From an uncultured Prevotellaceae bacterium (GTDB lineage: Bacteria; Bacteroidota; Bacteroidia; Bacteroidales; Bacteroidaceae): a DNA stretch of 14,161 nt. The first letter of the stretch is position 1; each line of letters opens with the position of its first letter. Position numbers and translations under genes: made by a program. Location: contig CAMWRK010000029.1 in assembly GCA_947176655.1 (NCBI GenBank), forward strand, positions 1-14,161, given 5' to 3'. Of this stretch, positions 7,148-14,161 are shown in pieces. The notes under the pieces are model-generated. The model saw nothing but the letters and a program-made list of their open reading frames with translations. It had not been told where the DNA came from and did no database searches.

Positions 7148-7869
7148 ACAATAGCAGAATACCAGAACATGTCGCCATCATCATGGATGGCAACGGGCGT
7201 TGGGCCAAAACCAAAGGGCTGCCACGCACAGCAGGGCATGTGGAAGGCGTAGCTACAGTAAAGAAAATCACTGAGGAAGCAACAAGACTCGGCGTGAAAT
7301 ATCTGACATTGTATACGTTCAGTACAGAGAACTGGAACCGCCCCATGGAGGAGATTGAAGCCTTGATGAATCTGGTGCTCACCAATCTGGAAGAAGAGAT
7401 TTTCATGAAAAACAACGTCCGCTTCCGTATGATCGGGGAGATGGAACGATTGCCGCAAAGCGTACAGAAACGTCTTAATGAATGCATTGAACGCACCTCG
7501 GCAAACACAGGAATGACTATGATTGTGGCTCTCAGCTACAGTAGCCGCTGGGAAATAGCGCGTGCAGTACGTGCCATAGCCGGTAAAGTCATGAAAGGAA
7601 GCCTCAATATCGAAAATATCACAGAAGAGACAGTGAGCAAACATCTTACCACTGACTTCATGCCGGATCCAGACCTGCTGATACGAACAGGCGGCGAATT
7701 GCGCATCAGCAACTACCTGCTGTGGCAGTGTGCCTATTCGGAATTCTACTTCACAGACCGTTTTTGGCCAGATTTTGATGAGGAAGCATTCAGGGAAGCC
7801 ATCGCAGAGTATCAGCAACGGCAACGCCGATATGGAAAAACAGGAGAACAGATAACAGATGAAGCATAA
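7135..7869 (+). CDS. uppS: Undecaprenyl diphosphate synthase (isoprenyl transferase)
   Basis: UppS, a cis-prenyltransferase, condenses eight isopentenyl diphosphates onto farnesyl diphosphate to make C55 undecaprenyl diphosphate, the precursor of the lipid carrier for peptidoglycan and surface polysaccharides. The 244-residue length is normal. All signature regions are present: IIMDGNGRWA with catalytic Asp18, the FSTENWNRP segment near residue 63, LSYSSRWEIARA, and the C-terminal PDLLIRTGGELRISNYLLWQ stretch that binds the pyrophosphate of the homoallylic substrate. The ATG at 7135 overlaps the end of the preceding barrel gene by 13 bases, and the stop overlaps bamA by 11 bases, a pattern typical of translational coupling. 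Confidence 0.98.
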   Translation: MQQLDNSRIPEHVAIIMDGNGRWAKTKGLPRTAGHVEGVATVKKITEEATRLGVKYLTLYTFSTENWNRPMEEIEALMNLVLTNLEEEIFMKNNVRFRMIGEMERLPQSVQKRLNECIERTSANTGMTMIVALSYSSRWEIARAVRAIAGKVMKGSLNIENITEETVSKHLTTDFMPDPDLLIRTGGELRISNYLLWQCAYSEFYFTDRFWPDFDEEAFREAIAEYQQRQRRYGKTGEQITDEA

Positions 7870-10510
7870 CAGGATATACATTATTATATATGTGGCAATA
7901 TTGTGTCTGACTATACTGCCGGCTCATGCACAATACATTGAACGCGACACATCGGTAACAATAGATTACAGCCGCACGCCACGTCAGGTTGCCGTAAAGA
8001 ATATAACCGTGGACGGCATTCCGAACTACGACCCAAGCATGCTGGCTCGCCTTTCCGGTATAAGCATCGGAGAAAGGATAACTATTCCGGGTGACGAGAT
8101 AACGAAAGCCATAAAGAGGTATTGGAAAAATGGTTTGTTCTCCAATGTATCCATCAGCGTTGACTCCATAATAAGCGATTCTGCATATCTGCACATACAT
8201 TTGTCTCCACGCCCACGCATAGCTAAAATAAACTATAACGGCGTGAGAAAAAGCGAGAAAGACGACCTAAAAGATAAATTAGGCCTTGTGCAGGACAACC
8301 AATTGACGCCTAATATGATCAACGCAGCAAAGATATTGGGCAAAAGATATTTCGAAGAAAAGGGATTCAAGAATGCCGAGATTGAAATCCTGCAGCATGA
8401 TGACCCATCGTCTCCTGACAAGGTTGTGGTTGATGTCAATGTCAAGAAAAACGGCAAAATCATTATCCGCAAGATAAATGTCTTCGGTAATACGGTCATA
8501 CCTGAAAAAAAACTGAAAGGAACACTTATATCCAAGGGTATACTGAAAAAAATCCACGAAAAAAGCGGACTCAGCAACTTGTTCTACAGTCATAAATTCG
8601 TGGAGTCCAAGTATAAGGAGGCTAAGGAAAACTTACAAAACTATTACGCGGAACTCGGTTATCGTGATGCTATAATAGTAGCAGATACGGTGAAAAACGT
8701 GGACGAAAAACATGTAGATATCAACATATATGTCGAAGAAGGGGACAGATATTACCTGCGTAACGTGGAATGGGTAGGAAATACTGTATACAACACCACT
8801 GATCTGTCCCGTATGCTCAGGATGAGCAAAGGCGACGTCTACAACCAGAAACTTCTCAACAACCGCCTAAGTGCAGATGAAGATGCCATCGGCAATCTGT
8901 ACTATAACAACGGTTATGTATTCTACCGACTTGACCCGGTGGAGGTTAATATCGTAGGAGACAGTGTCGATCTGGAGATGCGTATCACAGAAGGTCCGCA
9001 GGCTCGCATAAGTCACGTGAAAATCACTGGTAATGACCGTGTGTATGAAAATGTTGTCCGACGGGAGCTAAGGAACAAACCTGGCGATCTCTTTTCAAAA
9101 GAAGCCTTTGAACGCTCATACCGCGAGATCGGTAGTATGGGACACTTCAACCCGGAAAAAATAGACTACAAAATAGATCCTGACCAAAACAACGGAACCG
9201 TGGATCTTGGCTGGGGATTGGAACCGAAGAGTAATGACCAAATTGAATTTTCACTTGGTTATGGTCAGACAGGTGTTATTGGCAAGATCGGTTTGAAATT
9301 TGCCAACTTCTGTCTCGCCAACCTCTTTAAGAAAGGGGGCATGCGCCGTGGCATTATGCCACAAGGCAACGGAGAGACATTCAGTATCAGCGGACAAACT
9401 AACGGCTCGTATTACCAGCAATATAGCATTTCATACATGAATCCTTGGTTTGGAGGCAAAAGGCCGAACACTCTATCATTCAGTGCCTTTTATAGCAAAC
9501 AAACCGACGTCAGCGACCGATATTACAACTCAGCCTATTATGACAACTATTACAATAGTCTGTACGGTTACGGATATGGGTATGGATACGGATATGGCAG
9601 TAATTACGAGAACTTTTATGACCCGGACAAGTACATGCAGATATTCGGTGTATCTGTAGGATGGGGCAAACGTCTGCGCTGGCCGGACGACTACTTTCAG
9701 TTCAGCACCGAATTGTCATATACACGTTATATGATGAAAGACTGGAATTATTTCTCACTGATGACCAACGGCAACTGCAATAACCTTGCATTGCGGCTGA
9801 CATTGTCACGTGCCAGCACCGACAACCAGATATTCCCTCGTCGAGGTTCGGAAATCCAACTTTCTGTTGCATTGACACCTCCATATTCATTGTGGGACGG
9901 GAAAGACTATGCCCGTTTGGCCAATAATACATCAAGCGCCACCTATATGAAGGAACTGCAGGAGAAATATTCATGGATTGAATATCACAAGTGGAAATTC
10001 AAAGCTCGCACTTTTACTGCACTTTCCAGACATAATAAGTGCTTCGTGCTAATGACACGTGCCGAAATCGGTCTGTTGGGTTCATATAACAAATACAAAC
10101 CATCACCTTTCGAAAACTACTATATGGGTGGCGATGGAACGACAGGCTTTTCATCCATGTATTCCACTGAGACTATCGGACTGAGAGGTTACGACAACGG
10201 TTCCCTCACCCCCGGCGGCAACATGGGCTATGCTTACACACGCTTCTCTCTGGAACTCCGCTACCCCTTCATGCTTGGAGGTAGTACCAATATATTTGGT
10301 CTGGTCTTTGCAGAAGGCGGCAACTGCTGGAGCAGTATAGGTAACATCAATCCGTTTGACCTGAAGAAATCCGTGGGTATCGGGGCACGCATATTCCTGC
10401 CAATGGTCGGTCTGCTGGGTATAGACTGGGCATACGGTTTCGACAAAGTACAGGGTGTAAGCACATACAGCGGCAGCCATTTCCACTTTGTCCTGGGACA
10501 GGAGTTCTGA
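7859..10510 (+). CDS. bamA: Outer membrane protein assembly factor BamA
   Basis: BamA (Omp85) is the barrel that folds and inserts outer-membrane proteins. The 883-residue protein has a signal peptide (MKHNRIYIIIYVAILCLTILPAHAQ), five POTRA domains starting near residues 43, 119, 201, 297 and 381, and a C-terminal 16-strand barrel from about residue 459. Typical POTRA turns are seen (ITVDGIPNYD, VFGNTVIPEKKL, VEWVGNTVYNTTDL, VKITGNDRVYENVV). The loop-6 signature appears as GLRGYDNGSLTP with the RGY motif at 776-778, and the chain ends FHFVLGQEF with the terminal aromatic of a barrel signal. A Tyr/Gly-rich surface-loop insertion lies around 550-590. It overlaps uppS by 11 bases; the OmpH/Skp chaperones that deliver barrel clients follow downstream. 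Confidence 0.97.
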   Translation: MKHNRIYIIIYVAILCLTILPAHAQYIERDTSVTIDYSRTPRQVAVKNITVDGIPNYDPSMLARLSGISIGERITIPGDEITKAIKRYWKNGLFSNVSISVDSIISDSAYLHIHLSPRPRIAKINYNGVRKSEKDDLKDKLGLVQDNQLTPNMINAAKILGKRYFEEKGFKNAEIEILQHDDPSSPDKVVVDVNVKKNGKIIIRKINVFGNTVIPEKKLKGTLISKGILKKIHEKSGLSNLFYSHKFVESKYKEAKENLQNYYAELGYRDAIIVADTVKNVDEKHVDINIYVEEGDRYYLRNVEWVGNTVYNTTDLSRMLRMSKGDVYNQKLLNNRLSADEDAIGNLYYNNGYVFYRLDPVEVNIVGDSVDLEMRITEGPQARISHVKITGNDRVYENVVRRELRNKPGDLFSKEAFERSYREIGSMGHFNPEKIDYKIDPDQNNGTVDLGWGLEPKSNDQIEFSLGYGQTGVIGKIGLKFANFCLANLFKKGGMRRGIMPQGNGETFSISGQTNGSYYQQYSISYMNPWFGGKRPNTLSFSAFYSKQTDVSDRYYNSAYYDNYYNSLYGYGYGYGYGYGSNYENFYDPDKYMQIFGVSVGWGKRLRWPDDYFQFSTELSYTRYMMKDWNYFSLMTNGNCNNLALRLTLSRASTDNQIFPRRGSEIQLSVALTPPYSLWDGKDYARLANNTSSATYMKELQEKYSWIEYHKWKFKARTFTALSRHNKCFVLMTRAEIGLLGSYNKYKPSPFENYYMGGDGTTGFSSMYSTETIGLRGYDNGSLTPGGNMGYAYTRFSLELRYPFMLGGSTNIFGLVFAEGGNCWSSIGNINPFDLKKSVGIGARIFLPMVGLLGIDWAYGFDKVQGVSTYSGSHFHFVLGQEF
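9563..9598 (+). repeat. Tandem Gly-Tyr codon repeat inside bamA
   Basis: Six tandem copies of the 6-base unit TAY-GGN encode six consecutive Tyr-Gly pairs, residues 569-580. They lie inside a longer Tyr/Asn-rich segment (YYNSAYYDNYYNSLY before, SNYENFYDPD after). Third codon positions vary (GGT, GGA, GGG, GGC; TAC, TAT), so the array is not a pure nucleotide microsatellite. From its place between predicted barrel strands it is probably an extracellular loop. Confidence 0.85.
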
Positions 10511-10621
10511 CGACATACACAATTCACACATACAATCCAATACGCACGACGCATCCATACATATTCACATCATCCACAAAGACATAACACCACCTCATAC
10601 AAAACCCCAAAAAACACATTT
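10511..10621 (+). promoter_or_regulatory. C/A-rich, nearly G-free spacer between bamA and the first ompH
   Basis: The 111-base gap contains 49 A, 38 C, 19 T and only 5 G by direct count. No TAnnTTTG box and no hairpin are visible. C-rich, G-poor, unstructured RNA is the classic composition of a Rho-utilisation region, so this could tune how much transcription passes from bamA into the chaperone genes. An unstructured leader favouring initiation on the first ompH is equally possible. Function is inference from composition only. Confidence 0.4.
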
Positions 10622-11134
10622 ATGAAAAGGCTATTGTTCACACTCATTGCGCTGTCGGCTCTTACATTGTCAGCCGATGCACAAAAGTTCGCCCTTGTCG
10701 ACATGGAGTACATACTCAAACACATTCCGGCATACGAACGTGCCGGAGAGCAACTGAACCAGGTATCCAGAAAATGGCAAGCTGAGGTCGAGGTACTTCA
10801 GGAAGAGGCACAGACTATGTACAAGAAATACCAGTCTGAGGCCGTATTCCTTTCTGATGAACAAAAGGTAAAAAGCGAAGAGGCAGTTATTGCCAAAGAA
10901 AAAGAGGCCAGCGACCTGAAGAAAAAATATTTCGGTCCCGAAGGCGAATTGTTCAAAAAACGCGAAAGCCTCATGGCGCCTATTCAAGAAGAGATATACA
11001 ATGCCATCAAGGACATTGCCGAACTGAAAGGCTACAGCCTCATTCTGGACCGTGCATCTGACAGCGGCATAATCTTTGCCTCACCAAAAGCAGACATTTC
11101 TAACGAAGTGTTGTCCAAACTGGGATATAACTGA
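10622..11134 (+). CDS. OmpH/Skp-family periplasmic chaperone, copy 1
   Basis: A 170-residue exported protein: signal peptide MKRLLFTLIALSALTLSADAQ, then the family opening KFALVDMEYILKHIPAY (residues 22-38). A long charged coiled-coil follows (about 40-120; Lys/Glu/Gln-rich, forming the tentacle arm in Skp), then a C-terminal strand region (YSLILDRASDSGIIFASPKADIS) that packs in the trimer body. Skp/OmpH trimers hold unfolded outer-membrane proteins in the periplasm and pass them to BamA, which fits the gene directly upstream. It is the most Skp-like of the three tandem copies by its opening motif. Spacers on both sides are G-poor and lack promoter boxes, so it is probably transcribed from upstream. 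Confidence 0.92.
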   Translation: MKRLLFTLIALSALTLSADAQKFALVDMEYILKHIPAYERAGEQLNQVSRKWQAEVEVLQEEAQTMYKKYQSEAVFLSDEQKVKSEEAVIAKEKEASDLKKKYFGPEGELFKKRESLMAPIQEEIYNAIKDIAELKGYSLILDRASDSGIIFASPKADISNEVLSKLGYN

Positions 11135-11171
11135 TAAAATACAAACAAATATCAAATAAGCAAAAACAACT

Positions 11172-11699
11172 ATGAAAAAGATTCTTTTAGCCATTTTAAT
11201 GGTAGCTCCATTGTCTCTCATGGCACAAGCAAAATTCGCTCACTTCAACTCAGCAGAGATTATCCCCAACATGAAGGAATACACTGCTGCCCAAAACGAG
11301 ATCCAGAACATGCAGAAGCAATATGAGGACGACTTGAAGTTGATGCAGGATGAAATGCAGAAGAAATATGAGGATTATCAGAAAGAGGCTGCAAATCTGC
11401 TTGAGAATGTGCGCGCACGCCGTGAGCAAGAGTTGAATGACCTCAGCCAACGTTACCAGCAGAGCATTCAGGACAGCCAGGTGGCACTGCAGAAAGCGAC
11501 TCAAGAAAAAATGAATCTGATTACAGAAAAGATAATGGTTGCCGTCAAGAAACTTGGTGAAGCTGGTGGCTATATCTACGTAGTGGACATCAGTAGCGGC
11601 GGCATTTCCTTTGTAAACAACGCCCTGAGCACCGACATTACCTCTCAACTTAAGAAAGAGTTGGGCGTAACATCAACTGCAACAGTACCCGCCAACTAA
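11172..11699 (+). CDS. OmpH/Skp-family periplasmic chaperone, copy 2
   Basis: A 175-residue exported protein with signal peptide MKKILLAILMVAPLSLMAQA, the opening KFAHFNSAEIIPNMKEY (about 21-37), and a long coiled-coil (about 38-125; repeated EDDLKLMQDEMQKKYEDYQKE-like heptads). The C-terminal strand segment is YIYVVDISSGGISFVNNALSTDIT. The role should match copy 1: an anti-aggregation chaperone for outer-membrane proteins in transit to BamA. It starts 37 bases after copy 1 in an A-rich gap with a single G. Its C-terminal pattern, G-I-S-F-V-N-x-A-L-x-x-D-I/L-T, is shared with copy 3, so copies 2 and 3 look closer to each other than to copy 1. Confidence 0.92.
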   Translation: MKKILLAILMVAPLSLMAQAKFAHFNSAEIIPNMKEYTAAQNEIQNMQKQYEDDLKLMQDEMQKKYEDYQKEAANLLENVRARREQELNDLSQRYQQSIQDSQVALQKATQEKMNLITEKIMVAVKKLGEAGGYIYVVDISSGGISFVNNALSTDITSQLKKELGVTSTATVPAN

Positions 11700-11782
11700 G
11701 TTTCTAACAAGCAATACACCCGCAAAAGAGGATAAAACTTCCTGAATAGCGAGCATGCAGACAAAACGCAATTAGCAAAACA

Positions 11783-12382
11783 ATGAAAGCATTTGATGTT
11801 TTAACCACAACAAGGGTTCTTTGTCTTGCCTGCATTATGGCATGGGGACAGATGCTTACGGCACAGAATGAAACCGACACACTGAGCGACACCCAGATTG
11901 GAACTTTGCCCAAAACGCAGGCAATAATCATTGGGCAAATCAGTTCCAACTCCATCCTGCCACACATGCCTCAGTACAAAGCTGTACAGCAGAACATGAA
12001 AACTCTGAAAGAGCAGTACGAGGCAGAAGCAAAAAAGAGCGAAAACGATTTCCAGCGCAAGTTTGAAGAGTTCATGCAAGGTCAGAAGGAATTTCCACAG
12101 ACGATATTGGAAAAAAGGCAGAACGAATTGCAAGCTATGCTGGAAACAAATGCAACATTCCGCATCAAAGTCCAGGCTCTGTTGGCAGATGCAGAAAAAG
12201 CCATGATGGCAGATGTACGCTCAGAGATGAACGATGTCATAGCAACCGTTGCCAAGGAAAGAGGAGTCAGCATCGTCTTCGATATTGACGGAGGCAGCGT
12301 CCCGTTCATAGTCAATGGCTTGGCAATGGATCTGACTGATGCTGTGATACAACAGCTGGGTATCGAGGAGAACGCAGAATAA
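11783..12382 (+). CDS. OmpH/Skp-family periplasmic protein, divergent copy 3
   Basis: A 199-residue exported OmpH-like protein. The N-terminus MKAFDVLTTTRVLCLACIMAWGQMLTAQ serves as signal peptide (CLAC is not a proper lipobox). Unlike copies 1 and 2, about 20 extra residues (NETDTLSDTQIGTLPKTQ) precede the family's first strand, which here reads AIIIGQISSNSILPHMPQY. The coiled-coil spans about 68-150, and the C-terminal strand region is VSIVFDIDGGSVPFIVNGLAMDLT. The residues are diverged, so a changed client or partner is possible. Its stop codon is immediately followed by the murI ATG (TAAATG at 12380-12385), implying translational coupling to a peptidoglycan-precursor enzyme. An 83-base spacer separates it from copy 2. 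Confidence 0.85.
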   Translation: MKAFDVLTTTRVLCLACIMAWGQMLTAQNETDTLSDTQIGTLPKTQAIIIGQISSNSILPHMPQYKAVQQNMKTLKEQYEAEAKKSENDFQRKFEEFMQGQKEFPQTILEKRQNELQAMLETNATFRIKVQALLADAEKAMMADVRSEMNDVIATVAKERGVSIVFDIDGGSVPFIVNGLAMDLTDAVIQQLGIEENAE

Positions 12383-13198
12383 ATGTCACCGATTGGCATT
12401 TTCGACAGCGGGTATGGCGGATTGACCATTTTACGGACAATCCGCCAACTCATGCCAGAGTATGACTATCTCTACTTGGGCGACAACGCACGCGCGCCAT
12501 ACGGCACACGCAGTTTCGAAGTTGTCTACGAATTCACGCTTCAGGCTGTCAGACGCCTTTTTCACGAAGGTTGCCAACTTGTCATACTGGGTTGCAACAC
12601 AGCATCGGCCAAAGCCCTGCGCACCATTCAGCAGCACGACCTGCCCGGAATAGATGCCACACGCCGCGTCCTTGGCATAATACGTCCGACGGCAGAATGC
12701 ATCGGTACAATAACACATACGCGCCACGTTGGCATATTTGCCACATCCGGCACAATACGTTCCAATACTTACAATCTGGAAATCGCCAAGATATACCCTG
12801 ACATCCATGTCACCGGCATAGCTTGTCCCATGTGGGTATCGCTGGTAGAAAATGCAGAGTCCCATTCACCGGGTGCTGACTATTTCGTCCAGCAAAAGAT
12901 AGACGAGATGTTCACTGCCGATCCCCTCATCGATGCCGTCATATTGGGCTGCACCCATTATCCTCTGCTTTTGGAAAAGATTAACCGGTACATCCCTGCC
13001 GGTGTCAGCGTGATACCGCAAGGCGAATACGTCGCCAATAGTCTGCAAGACTATCTCCACCGCCACACTGGCATGGAACACCGCCTGACCCGCAACGGCA
13101 CACTCCGTTTCCTTACCACAGAACAGCCCGACCAATTCAACGAGAATGCCGCCGTCTTTCTGGATTACCCCGTACAGGCAACGCGGATAATTCTTTGA
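12383..13198 (+). CDS. murI: Glutamate racemase
   Basis: MurI converts L-glutamate to the D-glutamate needed in the peptidoglycan stem peptide, by two-base cofactor-independent catalysis in the cytoplasm. The 271-residue length is normal. The active site is complete: IGIFDSGYGGLT with Asp8 and Ser9, catalytic Cys71 in GCNTAS, and catalytic Cys190 in GCTHYP. The ATG abuts the stop of the third ompH gene with no spacer, so it probably depends on that gene's translation. No Rho-independent terminator with a T tract is seen after its stop; the next 133 bases hold only the 10-base palindrome TTAGGCCTAA (13206-13215). Confidence 0.97.
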   Translation: MSPIGIFDSGYGGLTILRTIRQLMPEYDYLYLGDNARAPYGTRSFEVVYEFTLQAVRRLFHEGCQLVILGCNTASAKALRTIQQHDLPGIDATRRVLGIIRPTAECIGTITHTRHVGIFATSGTIRSNTYNLEIAKIYPDIHVTGIACPMWVSLVENAESHSPGADYFVQQKIDEMFTADPLIDAVILGCTHYPLLLEKINRYIPAGVSVIPQGEYVANSLQDYLHRHTGMEHRLTRNGTLRFLTTEQPDQFNENAAVFLDYPVQATRIIL

Positions 13199-13331
13199 TA
13201 CATTTTTAGGCCTAATGGACATTTTTATCACAACGGCATAAACTAAAATCTGTGGCAGTCAGGCCAAGCTTTATCAATCTCACAAATGCTTCTATGCAAC
13301 AAACCAGAAAACATACACAAATATCCTTAGC

Positions 13332-14043
13332 ATGAAGATACTCTATATCGGTGAGCCGCCGACACATGACCTATACCTCAAAGGCGGCGTACCCTCTCAC
13401 TGGTTCTATGGAGCTGTCGAGATGGAACAAGACGGGCATAAAGTTATATGGGCAAAAGAAAAAACAGAATTTCTTAATGACATCAAACTCATATATACGC
13501 ACACACCAGATATGGTGTTTATTCCGAACCTTAATCTGCACAATCATTTTCTAATCCTGTTTCTTGCTGCTATCGGGCTGTTTCGCAAGCCCATATACGC
13601 CTATCTGCACCATGAACCACAGATCAAGAGCGGATTCAAATCTGAATTTTACAAGCTGATGTTCCGAGGCATAAAGCATCTTTTTTTCCTGTCGGAACTG
13701 ACACTCAAAGAAACCATAGAACCAGAAATAGTCGCCAAAGAGAAATGCTCTGTGCCCGGTTGGGGAGCGGATATGGATTTCTACAACAAAATTGACACAT
13801 CCGACAAGGGCTGGTTTGTGTCCACAGGAAAGGAGAACCGGGATTTTGATACCCTTATCGAGGCATTCCAACTCTCTGGAGCCAGACTGCATATCATGAC
13901 AGCAAACAGACACAACGGTGCCAATTATGAGTATCTGAACGAGAAATGCAAGGATATTCCCAACATCAAGGTTACCATTCTCGACAACTCGTCCTCAAAC
14001 TACACGCTGATGGTTCGTGAGATGGCCTCGGCCCGTGCACGTG
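13332..14043 (+). CDS. GT-B glycosyltransferase, 3' end lost at contig end
   Basis: The frame opens at ATG 13332 (MKILYIGEPPTHDLYLKGG) and stays open through 237 codons to the last genuine base. The layout is that of a GT-B (family 4-like) glycosyltransferase: an N-terminal Rossmann half with a Gly-rich acceptor loop (GGVPSHWFY, 18-26), LHHEP at 92-96, a linker with PGWGADMDFY (142-151), and the start of the nucleotide-sugar half with FVSTGKENRDFDTLIEAF (162-179). The sequence breaks off at MASARA, where family members continue into the donor-binding C-terminal region; the EX7E-type region is missing. Donor and acceptor are unknown. It follows murI by 133 bases on the same strand. Codons beyond 14043 are adapter, so the apparent open frame ending in poly-glycine is artificial. 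Confidence 0.85.
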
Positions 14044-14113
14044 CTGTCTCATATACACCTCTGCCGCTGCCGCCGATCTTACGCGTGGAGATCGCGGTGG
14101 TCGCCGTATCATT
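14044..14113 (+). other. Illumina Nextera adapter read-through (assembly artefact)
   Basis: Positions 14044-14062 match the Nextera mosaic end CTGTCTCTTATACACATCT at 17 of 19 bases. 14063-14076 match the next 14 adapter bases (GACGCTGCCGACGA) at 12 of 14. 14077-14084 is an 8-base index, TCTTACGC, whose reverse complement GCGTAAGA I recall as a Nextera i5 index. 14085-14113 match the reverse complement of the 29-base P5 flow-cell oligo at 27 of 29. Five of the six mismatches are A to C or T to G; the sixth is T to A. This block is library construct, not genome. Confidence 0.97.

Positions 14114-14161
<48 letters not shown>

Noticed and set aside
7144..7881. Minus-strand open frame of 245 codons covering all of uppS
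   Set aside because: uppS motifs on the plus strand are complete; the antisense frame is a consequence of codon bias and shows no domain.
13206..13215. TTAGGCCTAA palindrome after murI as terminator or operator
   Set aside because: It has no loop and no following stable stem; a 10-base palindrome alone is expected by chance in a window of this size.
1..14043. Mobile element, CRISPR, tRNA/rRNA, phage or defence genes
   Set aside because: None recognised: no direct-repeat array, transposase or integrase motif, or cloverleaf. The gene set is core housekeeping and envelope genes in what I recall as conserved Bacteroidales order.

Overview
The window looks like a draft-contig end from a Bacteroidales bacterium (Prevotella/Bacteroides-like). 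The basis is the gene content and order, the near absence of Shine-Dalgarno sequences, and promoter boxes of the Bacteroidetes type (TTTG or TTG, a 19-21 base spacer, then TAnnTTTG). I see no mobile element, CRISPR array, tRNA or rRNA. The assignment rests on recognised protein families and remembered synteny, not on a search.

Left part (1-3762, minus strand): a housekeeping run read right to left as prmC (release-factor glutamine methyltransferase), recX (RecA modulator), pyrE (orotate phosphoribosyltransferase), an SRPBCC/START-like protein, and argH (argininosuccinate lyase, cut by the left edge). prmC and recX overlap by 35 bases. pyrE has its own good promoter. At 3760-3763 the minus-strand start of prmC overlaps the first possible plus-strand start of ribD. 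The prmC promoter sits only four bases from its ATG, which suggests a leaderless transcript.

Middle and right part (3815-13198, plus strand): ribD (riboflavin deaminase/reductase), followed by an envelope-biogenesis cluster. This contains a DUF6242-like lipoprotein with Asp-box motifs, a DUF6089-like outer-membrane barrel protein, uppS (undecaprenyl pyrophosphate synthase), bamA (outer-membrane assembly barrel), three tandem Skp/OmpH-type periplasmic chaperones, and murI (glutamate racemase). Several genes overlap or abut (DUF6089/uppS 13 bases, uppS/bamA 11 bases, third ompH/murI 0 bases), so they probably form one operon. It would couple lipid-carrier supply, outer-membrane protein insertion and a peptidoglycan precursor. 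A GT-B type glycosyltransferase starts at 13332.

Right end (14044-14161): not biological sequence. It reads as the Illumina Nextera mosaic end and adapter, an 8-base index, the reverse complement of the P5 flow-cell oligo with a few miscalls, a short A run and 37 G. Genuine sequence ends at about 14043, so the glycosyltransferase is truncated there.

I found no convincing novel system. The most useful observations are the adapter artefact, the leaderless/divergent prmC-ribD arrangement, the three OmpH paralogues with the last one abutting murI, the surface-export-like signal on the DUF6242-like lipoprotein, the Gly-Tyr repeat in BamA, the insertions in RibD and the almost G-free spacer after bamA.
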